Shown here: in pieces, positions 34,674-42,588 of the stretch | Position numbering within the stretch: position 1 is the stretch's first letter | Layout of the letters: every line of letters starts with the position of its first letter | Origin: Bacillus sp. NP157 | GTDB taxonomy: Bacteria; Pseudomonadota; Gammaproteobacteria; Xanthomonadales; Rhodanobacteraceae | Length of the DNA: 64,000 bases | NCBI GenBank assembly: GCA_018889975.1 | Contig: CP076546.1 | Span: 1,178,001-1,242,000, forward strand | Reading direction: 5' to 3' | Notes under the pieces: generated by a model | What the model was told of the DNA's origin: nothing | Databases searched by the model: none | What the model saw: the letters and a program-made list of their open reading frames with translations, nothing else | Position numbers and translations under genes: made by a program

Positions 34674-34685
34674 AATCAATTGATT
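34674..34685. promoter_or_regulatory. LysR-type operator candidate between azoR and its regulator
   Basis: AATCAATTGATT is a perfect 12-bp palindrome in the 130-bp divergent region. A further half-site CTGATTG lies about 20 bases downstream (around 34703). This two-site arrangement fits LysR recognition and activation sites. Confidence 0.55.
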
Positions 34686-34740
34686 AGTCGGTCTGGAGTA
34701 GACTGATTGTTCTGGCTAGGAAACGACCGAAGGATCCCTG

Positions 34741-35769
34741 ATGGAAGGCGCCCTGCAAGACCTCAACGACCTCTATTTCTTCGCCTCCGTGGTCGAACAT
34801 GGCGGTTTCTCGGCCGCCGGACGCGCCCTGGGCATCCCCAAATCGCGTCTTTCCAAGCGGATCGCCCAGTTGGAAGACCGGCTCGGCGTGCGCCTGCTGC
34901 AGCGGACCACCCGCCGTTTCGTGGTCACCGAGATCGGCGAACGCTTCTACCAGCACTGCCGGGCGGTGCTGGAAGAGGCGAAGGCGGCCCAGGATGCCGT
35001 CGACGAGCTGCGCACCGAGCCGCGCGGCGTGGTCCGCATCAGCTGCCCGATCTCCATCGCCCAGAACATCCTCGGACCGATGCTGCCGGCCTTCATGCTG
35101 GAGCATCCGAAGGTCCAGGTGCGCCTCACCGCGACGAACCGCCGGGTCGACCTGATCGGCGAGGGCTACGATATCGCCGTCCGCGTACGCGAGAAGCTCG
35201 ACAGCGACGCCACCCTGGTCCTGCGCAGCATCGGCTATGCGCGGAGCCTGCTGGTGGCCAGCCCGAAGTTCCTCGACAGCCACGGCCGGCCCAAATCGCT
35301 GGAGGAACTGGCCCAGCTGCCGGCCCTGTCGATGTACGAGCACGAAGGCGCCCAGGTCTGGGAACTGGTCGACGCGCATGGCAAGAAAGCCGCCGTGGAG
35401 GTCAAGCCGCGGCTGGTCAGCGGCGATTTCACCGTGCTGATCTCGGCCGCCGTGCAGTGCTGCGGCGTGGCCCTGCTGCCGGAAGACTACTGTGCGCCGA
35501 TGCTGACCAACGGCCAGCTGGAGTGGGTGTTGCCGGAATACACCACGGCCCAGGGCACCTTGCATTTCGTTTATCCGAGCCGCCGCGGCCTGCTGCCGGC
35601 GGTGCGCAGCTTCGTCGATTTCCTGGCCGAACGGCTGCCCAAGGCCCAGGCCGAGTTCCACAAGGATTGCGAGAAGGTCGCGCTGGATCCCTCGAGCAGG
35701 GGGGCGATCGCCATGCAGCGCATGTTAGGATCGGCGGATACGGCCGCGTTTGGCCGTCCAAACGAATAA
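34741..35769 (+). CDS. LysR-family transcriptional regulator
   Basis: 342-residue LysR regulator, longer than usual because of a C-terminal tail. It has an N-terminal winged helix-turn-helix (FFASVVEHGGFSAAGRALGIPKSRLSKRIAQLE split over residues 12-46) and an effector domain (about 90-300). It is divergent from azoR and is the likely activator or repressor of it. The aminotransferase gene starts only nine bases downstream in the same direction, so read-through is possible. Confidence 0.9.
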   Translation: MEGALQDLNDLYFFASVVEHGGFSAAGRALGIPKSRLSKRIAQLEDRLGVRLLQRTTRRFVVTEIGERFYQHCRAVLEEAKAAQDAVDELRTEPRGVVRISCPISIAQNILGPMLPAFMLEHPKVQVRLTATNRRVDLIGEGYDIAVRVREKLDSDATLVLRSIGYARSLLVASPKFLDSHGRPKSLEELAQLPALSMYEHEGAQVWELVDAHGKKAAVEVKPRLVSGDFTVLISAAVQCCGVALLPEDYCAPMLTNGQLEWVLPEYTTAQGTLHFVYPSRRGLLPAVRSFVDFLAERLPKAQAEFHKDCEKVALDPSSRGAIAMQRMLGSADTAAFGRPNE

Positions 35770-35778
35770 GGGCGTTCG

Positions 35779-36924
35779 ATGCAGGTCGAAACCAAGCTTC
35801 CCAAGGTCGGCACGACCATTTTCAGCGTGATGAGCCAGCTCGCGCTCGAGCACAAGGCGGTGAACCTCGGCCAGGGCTTTCCTGATTTCGAGCCGCCGCC
35901 GGCGTTGCGCGAGGCGATCACCCGGGCCATGGCCGAGGGCAAGAACCAGTACGCGCCCGGCGTCGGCATCGCGAAGCTGCGCGAGCAGATCGCGCTGAAA
36001 ACCGAGCGCCTCTACGGCCACCGGGTGAGCCCGGATACCGAGGTCACGGTCACCTCCGGTGCGACCGAGGCCCTGTTCTCGGCGATCGCCGCGGTGGTCC
36101 GCGCCGGCGACGAAGTCATCGTGTTCGACCCGTGCTACGACAGTTACGAGCCCGCGATCGAGCTGCAGGGCGCGACCGCCGTGCATATCCCGCTGGAACT
36201 GCCCTCGTTCGGCATCGACTGGCAACGCGTGCGCGATGCGATCACGCCGAAGACGCGGATGATCCTCGTCAACTCGCCGCACAACCCGTCCGGCGCGGTG
36301 CTGTCGCGTGGCGACCTCGACGAGCTGGCCGCGATCATCCGCGACACGCCGATCGTCGTGCTGTCCGACGAAGTCTACGAGCACATCGTGTTCGACGGCG
36401 CCGAGCACCAGAGCGTGCTTCGCCACGAGGAACTCGCCGCGCGCAGCATCGTCGTGTCGTCGTTCGGCAAGACCTACCATTGCACCGGCTGGAAAGTCGG
36501 CTACGCGGTGGCGCCGAAGGCGCTGACGGCCGAATTCCGCAAGGTGCACCAGTACCTCACCTTCTGCACCTTCCATCCAGCGCAGGTGGCGTTCGGCGAA
36601 TTCCTTGAAACGTCGCCCGAGCACTACCTCGAGCTGCCGACGTTCTACCAGGCCAAGCGCGATCGTTTCCGCGCACTGCTGGCCCCGTCGCGGCTGAAGC
36701 TGCTCGACGTCCCGGGTGGCTACTTCCAGTTGGTCGACTACACCGCCATCCGCGACGTGGACGACATCAACTTCAGTGAGTGGCTGGTCCGCGAAGGGGG
36801 CGTCGCCGCCATCCCGCTCAGCCCGTTCTATGAAAGCGCGCCGGACACACGGCTGGTCCGGCTGTGCTTCGCCAAGAACGACGCCACGATGGAAGCCGCC
36901 GCGGAGCTGCTGTGCAAACTCTGA
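35779..36924 (+). CDS. Methionine (KMTB)/glutamine aminotransferase, YbdL-like
   Basis: 381-residue class I/II PLP aminotransferase of the YbdL/kynurenine-glutamine transaminase group. It shows NLGQGFPDFEPP near residue 29, QYAPGVGIAKLRE, NSPHNPSG, SDEVYEHIVFDG, and the Schiff-base Lys in SSFGKTYHCTGWKVGY. It should transaminate 2-keto-4-methylthiobutyrate to methionine, the last salvage step, using glutamine. The gene overlaps an omega-amidase gene, which would remove the resulting alpha-ketoglutaramate, and other salvage genes (mtnB, mtnD, mtnC) are 2 kb away. Confidence 0.88.
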   Translation: MQVETKLPKVGTTIFSVMSQLALEHKAVNLGQGFPDFEPPPALREAITRAMAEGKNQYAPGVGIAKLREQIALKTERLYGHRVSPDTEVTVTSGATEALFSAIAAVVRAGDEVIVFDPCYDSYEPAIELQGATAVHIPLELPSFGIDWQRVRDAITPKTRMILVNSPHNPSGAVLSRGDLDELAAIIRDTPIVVLSDEVYEHIVFDGAEHQSVLRHEELAARSIVVSSFGKTYHCTGWKVGYAVAPKALTAEFRKVHQYLTFCTFHPAQVAFGEFLETSPEHYLELPTFYQAKRDRFRALLAPSRLKLLDVPGGYFQLVDYTAIRDVDDINFSEWLVREGGVAAIPLSPFYESAPDTRLVRLCFAKNDATMEAAAELLCKL

Positions 36925-37712
36925 CCGTCACCCTGGTGCAAGGCGCGACCCGCTGGCATGACGCGCCGGCGAACCGCGAGTACTACGGACGCCTGGTTCG
37001 CGGCGCGGCGCAGAGCGACCTCATCGTGCTGCCGGAGACCTTCCTCTCCGGCTTCACCAACGACACGCTCGGCAATGCCGAGACCATGGACGGCGAAAGC
37101 GTGGCCTGGCTGCGGGCACTCGCCACCGAGGTGAAGGCCACCGTCACCGGCAGCCTGGTGATCCGCGAGGGCGAGACGGTATTCAACCGGCTGATCTGGG
37201 CGTCACCGGATGGCTCGATGGCGTATTACGACAAACGCCACCTGTTCCGCATGGCCGGCGAACACACGCGCTACGGCGGCGGCAACGAGCGACTCATCGT
37301 CGAGTTGAACGGGTGGCGGATCCTGCCGCAGGTCTGCTACGACCTGCGTTTCCCGGTGTGGCTGCGCAACGGCCGCAACGAGGCGGCAGCGGGAGGCATG
37401 GATTACGACCTGGCCCTGTTCGTGGCGAACTGGCCGGCGCCACGCCGCCAGCCCTGGCGCACGCTGTTGCGCGCCCGCGCCATTGAGAACCTGGCCTACG
37501 TCATCGGCGTGAACCGCGTCGGCGTGGACGGCAACGACCACCCTTACGCGGGCGACAGTGCCGTGATTGATCCGGTCGGTGAGCCGCTGGTGGAGCTGGG
37601 CGCGCTGGAACAGGTCGTGACGCTGGCGATCGATCCCGCGCCGCTGCAGGCCCACCGCGAACGCTTCCCCGCGTGGATGGACGCCGACCGCTTCAGCCTC
37701 CAGGCCGACTGA
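36912..37712 (+). CDS. Omega-amidase (YafV/Nit2-type carbon-nitrogen hydrolase)
   Basis: 267-residue nitrilase-superfamily hydrolase. The catalytic triad is visible: Glu in VLPETFLSGF, Lys in YDKRHLFRMAGE and Cys in QVCYDLRFP. The HTRYGGGNERLIV context is that of YafV/omega-amidase, which hydrolyses alpha-ketoglutaramate and alpha-ketosuccinamate. A GTG start at 36912 overlaps the aminotransferase stop by 13 bases. Pairing with a glutamine transaminase makes methionine formation irreversible; this link is established in other bacteria and inferred here. Confidence 0.88.
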   Translation: MQTLTVTLVQGATRWHDAPANREYYGRLVRGAAQSDLIVLPETFLSGFTNDTLGNAETMDGESVAWLRALATEVKATVTGSLVIREGETVFNRLIWASPDGSMAYYDKRHLFRMAGEHTRYGGGNERLIVELNGWRILPQVCYDLRFPVWLRNGRNEAAAGGMDYDLALFVANWPAPRRQPWRTLLRARAIENLAYVIGVNRVGVDGNDHPYAGDSAVIDPVGEPLVELGALEQVVTLAIDPAPLQAHRERFPAWMDADRFSLQAD

Positions 37713-37725
37713 CCCGCCCAGCCGC

Positions 37726-38856
37726 CTAGGGTTTCGCCGGCGCGACGAACGGTACCGCCGGCCCGATCTTCGCCGTCTTGCGCCACGCCGCCAGCTTCTC
37801 GGCAATGCCGGCGCCGACGTCGATCTGCGGTTCGGACGGCGTCACCGCGTCTCGCTTCTCCCACCCGGCGATCTCCACCTTGGCGCGGTCGAACGCTTCG
37901 ATGAAATCCGGCGTGTCGTTCAGCGCGTCGGCGAGCCAGGCGTGGCCGAAATAGGTGATGTCCGAATCGCTGCCGCAGCCGAACGAGGTGCGGTCCTTGC
38001 GTGCCGAGGTCATGACCAGGGCGCCGTCGCCACGCAGCGTCGGCACGAAGCCGCCGGAGTAGCAGGCGTTCACGACCACGACCTTCCAGCGGAAATCGTG
38101 TTTGGCGAGGATCGACTTCAGGCCGTCCGGATCCAGCTGGTCGAGCGGGATCGGATCCATGTCGACCAGCAGGCTGTGGTCGCTGCCCCCATGGGTCGCG
38201 ATGTAGAGCAGGAGGATGTCCTCTTTGGGGTTCATCACCTTGCCGAGGCCGTCGAGTGCCGCTTCCAGGTTGGTCCAGCTGGCAAGCGGATGGCTGGACA
38301 GCGTGTCGGGGTGGTTCTCCAGCACCAGCGTGTGCCCCGGGCTGCCGAAGCGGCCGCCAACCAGGCGGTCGAGGTATTCCGCCTCGTTGCGGAACACGTC
38401 CTCGGAGCCGTCGCCGCCGAAGGCCACCGCGTAGACGTTGGGCTTGCCGGGGGTGCGTTTGGCCAGGTGGCCGATCGCGGCGCGCATGGCATCCGGCTGG
38501 GCGGCGAAGACCTGTTCGGGCGTCGGCGCGTTGTCCGGCCAGTTGCCCACGTCCAGTTGCATGCCCTCGTCATCCTCGGCGTCGGCGACGCTGGAGGCCT
38601 CGGCGGGCGCGGGCGTGGCGGTTGCCGTGGTCGTCGCGTGGGCGGGCTTCTTCGAAGCCACCGTCGCCGGGGTCGCAGGCACGGGCCCGGTCTCCACGGC
38701 GGTGGTCGTGGCGGGGGCCGGCAGGCCACCCACCGTGGTGGTCACGACGGGGTGGGGCCCAAAACGCAGGACGCCGGCGGTCAGCACCGCGCCGGCGATG
38801 AAGCCGGCCAGCGTGTAGATCGCCGTGCGCCGGCGTGGATCAAGGTTGGATGGCAT
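37726..38856 (-). CDS. C13-family (legumain/caspase-like) cysteine peptidase
   Basis: 376-residue membrane-anchored protein: a short cytoplasmic tail (LDPRRR), one transmembrane helix (about 12-31), an Ala/Thr/Pro-rich linker (about 38-95) and a C-terminal peptidase C13 fold. The catalytic dyad is His222 in LLYIATHGGSDH and Cys265 in VVNACYSGGF, followed by TSARKDRTSFG. The active site would face the periplasm. Its start overlaps the 3' end of mtnC by 17 bases, so it is translated from the methionine salvage transcript. A role in that pathway is not obvious. Confidence 0.85.
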   Translation of the reverse strand: MPSNLDPRRRTAIYTLAGFIAGAVLTAGVLRFGPHPVVTTTVGGLPAPATTTAVETGPVPATPATVASKKPAHATTTATATPAPAEASSVADAEDDEGMQLDVGNWPDNAPTPEQVFAAQPDAMRAAIGHLAKRTPGKPNVYAVAFGGDGSEDVFRNEAEYLDRLVGGRFGSPGHTLVLENHPDTLSSHPLASWTNLEAALDGLGKVMNPKEDILLLYIATHGGSDHSLLVDMDPIPLDQLDPDGLKSILAKHDFRWKVVVVNACYSGGFVPTLRGDGALVMTSARKDRTSFGCGSDSDITYFGHAWLADALNDTPDFIEAFDRAKVEIAGWEKRDAVTPSEPQIDVGAGIAEKLAAWRKTAKIGPAVPFVAPAKP

Positions 38857-39523
38857 TGAAATCCGTCACCGCCGGGTGGCCAGCGTCCTGGAGGATCAGC
38901 GGCGGCCGGACCAGGTGGGTCGTACGCATGCCGGCGTCGCGTGCGGCGTCCAGCTCTTCGCGGATGTCCGACAGGAACAACACCTGCGCCGGCGCCAGGC
39001 CGATCGCTTCGGCGATGCGCCGGTAGGAATCCACCTCGCGCTTGTGCCCGGTCTGGGTGTCGAAGTAGCCGGAGAACAGCGGGGTCAGGTCGCCGCTTTC
39101 GCTAAAGCCGAACATCAGTTTCTGCGCCGGCACCGAGCCCGACGAGTAGACGTACAGCTTGAGGCCGCGGTCGTGCCACGCCTTGAGCTGGCCGGCGACC
39201 TCGGGATACATGTGCGATACGTAGGCCTGGGCCTCGTAGCCTTCGCGCCAGATCATGCCCTGCAGGGCCTTCAGCGGCGTGGCTTTGCGATCTTCGTCGA
39301 TCCAGCGGATCAGCAGGTCGATCACCTCGGTACGCGAGGCCTCGACCAGGCCGGCTTCCTTCGCCGCCTCATGCAGCCAGTGCTGCACCTCGGGTTCGTC
39401 GGCGTGCGTTTCCACGAAGGCCGGCAGGTGTTGCCGGGCATAGGGAAAGAGCACGTCCTTCACGAAATCGATCGAACTGGTCGTGCCCTCGATGTCGGTG
39501 AGGACGGCGCGGATGTCGGACAT
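38840..39523 (-). CDS. mtnC: Enolase-phosphatase E1
   Basis: 227-residue HAD-superfamily enzyme of methionine salvage. It enolises and dephosphorylates 2,3-diketo-5-methylthiopentyl-1-phosphate to acireductone. HAD motifs: LTDIEGTTSSIDFV (motif I; first Asp nucleophile), YSSGSVPAQKLMF (motif II), and LFLSDIREELDAA (motif IV). It lies 53 bases downstream of mtnD in the mtnB-mtnD-mtnC order, and overlaps the C13 peptidase gene. Confidence 0.95.
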   Translation of the reverse strand: MSDIRAVLTDIEGTTSSIDFVKDVLFPYARQHLPAFVETHADEPEVQHWLHEAAKEAGLVEASRTEVIDLLIRWIDEDRKATPLKALQGMIWREGYEAQAYVSHMYPEVAGQLKAWHDRGLKLYVYSSGSVPAQKLMFGFSESGDLTPLFSGYFDTQTGHKREVDSYRRIAEAIGLAPAQVLFLSDIREELDAARDAGMRTTHLVRPPLILQDAGHPAVTDFNAIQP

Positions 39524-39576
39524 GGGGAAAACCTGCGGATCGGGGATATCCGCAGGATAGCCGAGCGGCGATGCCT

Positions 39577-40146
39577 TTACGACGCGCGCGCCGCCGACGG
39601 GTGGGGGTCCATGCGCGGGAAGCGCTCGGCGATGTCTTCGCCGGTGAACTTCGCCACCCAGCCTTCGGTATTGGTGAACAGGCGGATGGCGACGAAGTAC
39701 GGCGCCACGCTCATGTCGAACCAGTGCGGCGTGCCATCGGGCACGCCGATCAGGTCGCCCGACTCGCACAGCACTTCGTAGACCTTGCCCTCGATGTGCA
39801 GGGTGAACTGGCCCGCGCCGGCGACGAAGAAGCGCACTTCGTCTTCGCTGTGGGTGTGTTCGTTGAGGAACTTCGAGCGGAACGCGGCGCGGTCCGGGTT
39901 GTCCGGCTTGAGGCTGATCACGTCCACGGCCTGGTAGCCGTTTTCCTGCATCAGGCGGTCGATGTCACTGCGGTAGGCGGCGATCACCTCGTCCTGGCTC
40001 GCGCCCGGCTGGATCGGCTGGTTCGCCTCCCACTGTTCGAAGCGGACGCCGACCTGGCCCAGGGCGGCGGCAATGGCGGCGTGGTCTTCATGGACCGCGA
40101 CGGGGGCGTCGTGGTTGGCGTCGTCGTAAATGCGCAGACGGCTCAT
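39577..40146 (-). CDS. mtnD: Acireductone dioxygenase
   Basis: 189-residue cupin. It oxidises acireductone to 2-keto-4-methylthiobutyrate plus formate (iron form) or to a dead-end product plus CO (nickel form). The metal ligands are in [12 protein letters not shown] (two His and a Glu) and a later His in DGTPHWFDM. It overlaps mtnB by four bases (ATGA). The product is the substrate of the aminotransferase on the other side of the locus. Confidence 0.96.
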   Translation of the reverse strand: MSRLRIYDDANHDAPVAVHEDHAAIAAALGQVGVRFEQWEANQPIQPGASQDEVIAAYRSDIDRLMQENGYQAVDVISLKPDNPDRAAFRSKFLNEHTHSEDEVRFFVAGAGQFTLHIEGKVYEVLCESGDLIGVPDGTPHWFDMSVAPYFVAIRLFTNTEGWVAKFTGEDIAERFPRMDPHPSAARAS

Positions 40147-40787
40147 GGGGAAAGCCTCCGAAGGTCGAGTTCGCAGCCCAGCAGGAATTCGAGAGCCTCG
40201 AGATGGCGGCGGGTCTCCGCCATGTCGCGGCCCCAGGTGTAGATGCCGTGCCCGTTGATCAGGTAGGCGTACAGCGGCTTGCCGCTGTCGATCCAGGCAT
40301 CGACCTGGGCTTCGAGCTCAGGCATGTGCTGCGTGTTGGGGAAGACGGGGATCTCAAGGACGCTGTCGTGCGTGGTGTAGCCGGCGATGGCTTTCTGCAG
40401 TTCCCAGCCTTCGAGCCTGATGCGGCCTTCGGTGGCGAACAGCCGGGAGGCGACGCTCTGGGTGCGGGAGTGGGTGTGCAGCACGACGTTGGCGTCGGGG
40501 AACCGTTTGTAGACCTGGGTGTGCAGGCCGGTTTCGGCGGACGGCCGGGACTGGCTGCCGACGGCGTTGCCGTCCATGTCGATGACCATGATGTCGTCGC
40601 GGCCGAGCCGGCCTTTGTCGCGGCCGGAGATGGTGATGGCGGCGAGGCTGTCGTCGAGGCGCATCGAGAAGTTGCTGCTGGTGGCGGGTGTCCAGCCGGC
40701 GGCGGCGAGCTCGCGTGCGGCGTCGGCGATGGCGTCGGCGCGTTGGGCGAGCAGGGCGGGTTCGATGTGGTCGTGGGTCTTGGTCAT
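40143..40787 (-). CDS. mtnB: Methylthioribulose-1-phosphate dehydratase
   Basis: 214-residue class II aldolase-fold dehydratase that converts 5-methylthioribulose-1-phosphate to diketo-methylthiopentyl-phosphate. Zinc ligands: HTHSRTQSV (two His) and a later NGHGIYTWG. Substrate-loop residues are in TSSNFSMRL. It is the first gene of the salvage operon. A near-palindrome at 40791-40804 and a TATAGT -10 box lie directly upstream, so the leader is only about 20 bases and shows no clear Shine-Dalgarno sequence. Confidence 0.95.
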   Translation of the reverse strand: MTKTHDHIEPALLAQRADAIADAARELAAAGWTPATSSNFSMRLDDSLAAITISGRDKGRLGRDDIMVIDMDGNAVGSQSRPSAETGLHTQVYKRFPDANVVLHTHSRTQSVASRLFATEGRIRLEGWELQKAIAGYTTHDSVLEIPVFPNTQHMPELEAQVDAWIDSGKPLYAYLINGHGIYTWGRDMAETRRHLEALEFLLGCELDLRRLSP

Positions 40788-40790
40788 GGG

Positions 40791-40804
40791 TTTGGACGTC
40801 TAAA
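40791..40804 (-). promoter_or_regulatory. Candidate operator at the mtnB transcription start
   Basis: TTTGGACGTCTAAA is a 12-of-14 palindrome centred on GACGTC, and the inner GGACGTCT differs by one base from the enterobacterial MetJ box AGACGTCT. It ends three bases before the mtnB start codon. A -10-like TATAGT on the minus strand at 40815-40820 places the likely transcription start at about 40808, so a bound repressor would block initiation. No good -35 was found. Confidence 0.45.
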
Positions 40805-40942
40805 TCGTGCCATCACTATACCATGGGGGTCATGACACCCATTTTCAGCCCTGTACTGACGACCTCCGGCCGAACCGCCGCCCTGTGGGGCGCACCTGTG
40901 CGCGATGGCCGGCCGCGCGGCGCTCTGGCGTGGTCGCAGGAC

Positions 40943-41080
40943 AGCCCTCGGTGCCTACCCTCGCTGCTCAGACAGGTCCTCCGCGCTCGACAAGGTTGGC
41001 CGCAGCCGCGGCCCGTGTACTTATTGGCCTGCGGCCGCTCGCTTGTGCGGAACTCGCCTCGAGGGTAGGCACCGAGGGCT
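40943..41080. repeat. MITE-like element, copy 1
   Basis: 138-bp element bounded by exact 21-bp terminal inverted repeats: AGCCCTCGGTGCCTACCCTC(G) at 40943-40963 and its reverse complement at 41060-41080. It encodes nothing. The interior contains TTATTGGCCTGCGGCCG, which recurs inverted (CGGCCGTAGGCCAATAA) in copy 2. Confidence 0.75.
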
Positions 41081-41135
41081 CTCCTCATCCGTGTCGCGAG
41101 CTGGTTGGACAGCCGGCCTCGCGGCGGCGGCTCGT

Positions 41136-41360
41136 GTAGGAGCGCGCCTGCGCGCGAACAGCCAACAGCGCGGCGATGCAGCAACCTGATTCACCGAAAC
41201 CGCCTGGGCGCCTTCAAACCACGTCGAAGACATACGCAGGCTTCCTCGTTTCCATGACCCACGAACCACGATGTCGTCGGGTGAATCACTTGCCTGCATC
41301 AATGCATGGCCTCATTCGCCCGACGCCATGCTGAGGGTTCGCGCGCAGGCGCGCTCCTAC
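41136..41360. repeat. REP doublet (REPIN) inside the island
   Basis: REP copies at 41136-41157 and, inverted, at 41339-41360, separated by about 180 bases of non-coding sequence. The pair is centred close to the middle of the larger inverted repeat. Confidence 0.88.
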
Positions 41361-41426
41361 CAGAGCCGTGGCGTCAGCGGTCGTTGGTGCCGGCCGTTCA
41401 ACCCAGTTCGCGGCAAGGTTAAGGAG

Positions 41427-41663
41427 AGCCCTCGGTGCCTACCCTCGAGGCGAGTTCGTGGCGGCGAGGGTGGCGGGCGGAAGAAGCCCGCAGGGGGCCG
41501 GCCACGATGGCCGGCCGTTTCTGCCGAGACAGGAGTCGAGTCAGAAACCGCCGCCCGGCACCCGGTGCGCGGCCGTAGGCCAATAAGAAGATGGGCTGCG
41601 GAGCAGCCCCTCCTATCGCACGCCAGAACGCTGTCTGAGCAGCGAGGGTAGGCACCGAGGGCT
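41427..41663. repeat. MITE-like element, copy 2 (inverted)
   Basis: 237-bp element bounded by the same exact 21-bp terminal repeats (41427-41447 and 41643-41663) as copy 1, but in inverse orientation. Flanking sequences outside the ends match too: CTCT(CCT) beyond one end and GTCCTGCGACCACGC beyond the other. It is about 100 bases longer than copy 1 owing to extra hairpin-rich interior. Confidence 0.75.
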
Positions 41664-41799
41664 GTCCTGCGACCACGCCCGAGCGCCGCGCAAAGGTGGG
41701 CCACCGCGCCGCGTTCAATCGTGCGTCGGTTAATGCGAATTATTCCGGATTCTGGTTTTGCGTAGGATGTCGGCATCCGTTTTGAACGAAGGTCATGGC

Positions 41800-42132
41800 A
41801 TGTCGCAGAACGATGGGAAGGTTGAGGGGCGTCGCCGTTTTCTGAAGGTGGCAGCAGGGTCCGTAGCGGCTGCGACGGTGCTGGGAGGCCTGCCGCGCGT
41901 GGGACAGGCGCAGGATCTTCCGCATCTGCTGCCGTCGGACCCGACGGCTTCGGCGCTGAAGTACGTCGAAGACGGCACCAAGGGACAGGGTCGTAAGTCG
42001 CCGAACGATTTCTGCGCCGACTGCAGCTTCTACCAGGGCAAGGCCGGTGGCGCCTGGGGTCCGTGCCAGCTGTTCCCGGGCAAGGCCGTCGCCGCGAAGG
42101 GCTGGTGCGTATCGCACGCCCACGTCGCCTGA
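41800..42132 (+). CDS. High-potential iron-sulfur protein (HiPIP)
   Basis: 110-residue periplasmic electron carrier with a Tat signal (GRRRFLKVAAG, residues 10-20) suited to export of a folded cofactor protein. The [4Fe-4S] cluster ligands are Cys72, Cys75, Cys89 and Cys103 (FCADCSFY, GPCQLFPG, GWCVSH). The ATG at 41800 follows GAAGG by eight bases. HiPIPs carry electrons from the bc1 complex to oxidases or reaction centres. It is a single gene followed by a repeat-rich 3' region and a strong terminator. Confidence 0.94.
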   Translation: MSQNDGKVEGRRRFLKVAAGSVAAATVLGGLPRVGQAQDLPHLLPSDPTASALKYVEDGTKGQGRKSPNDFCADCSFYQGKAGGAWGPCQLFPGKAVAAKGWCVSHAHVA

Positions 42133-42588
42133 GTTCGGTCTCACAGATCGTTGCGACAAGGGTTTCGGGTTAAAGCCAGCCAACGAGCCAGCCAGTCGGG
42201 CAGCCAGCCCTGGTCAAGCGCCAGGAGCCAGCCGGTCCCGTCGCCAGCGATGTCAGCCAGCAAAGCCGCCGGTAGCGATTAGCCAGCCAGCCGAACCCCG
42301 GAAACACAAAGGCCAGCCGCGAGGCTGGCCTTTTTTTCATCGCTACACAAAATGCAGCCCTAGCGCGCCAGGCCGAGGAGCTGACCCGCCTGACGCGCAG
42401 GGCGGCAATCCGGGGCCCACTGCCAAGTGATTTACCCACGGAACCGGGATCATACTCCCCTCGGGGCGCGACCGGCCAATGGCAGTTAAATGACAGGCGT
42501 ATTTTTGCGCATTTCGTCGCAAAAACATAAACTTAACGCATAACGTTAAGGCGATGTAAGAAGCCCCTGTAAGGGCGTCCGCGGCGCC
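42133..42588. other. Intergenic region with GCCAGCC motif array
   Basis: 456 bases without a gene. From about 42174 to 42295, the motif GCCAGC(C) occurs about ten times, irregularly spaced. It is followed by a terminator whose stem is built of the same motif. Further on are the hairpins TTTTTGCG...CGCAAAAA (42502-42525) and CTTAACG-CATAA-CGTTAAG (42532-42550), downstream of the minus-strand permease gene. I see no open frame worth calling. Confidence 0.55.
42311..42337 (+). terminator. Rho-independent terminator downstream of HiPIP
   Basis: GGCCAGCC, GCGA loop, GGCTGGCC, then seven T. The perfect 8-bp GC stem with AAA before it and a U-tract after is a textbook intrinsic terminator for the HiPIP transcript, which would have a 3' UTR of about 180 bases. 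Confidence 0.85.

Larger units (their letters stand above)
40805..41760. other. Gene-free repeat island (nested inverted repeats)
   Basis: About 950 bases without a credible gene. Open frames here are short, Arg-rich and overlap repeats. The island is a nested palindrome: outer inverted repeat arms at 40915-40975 and 41631-41691 (60 of 61 bases identical), two MITE-like elements within it, and an inner REP doublet. The right half has two more hairpins: GGCCGGCCACGATGGCCGGC... (41497-41517) and GGGCTGCGGAGCAGCCC (41593-41609). Confidence 0.75.

Noticed and set aside
41271-41776. Arg-rich open frames in the repeat island
   Set aside because: They run through the inverted repeats on both strands with similar translations, so they reflect repeat sequence, not genes.
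42172-42295. Possible CRISPR array in the GCCAGCC-rich stretch
   Set aside because: Motifs are only 6-7 bases and irregularly spaced; there are no uniform spacers and no cas genes.
42502-42550. Classical intrinsic terminator for the minus-strand permease
   Set aside because: The hairpins are real, but on the minus strand the T-tract is part of the stem rather than following it, so a firm terminator call is not justified.
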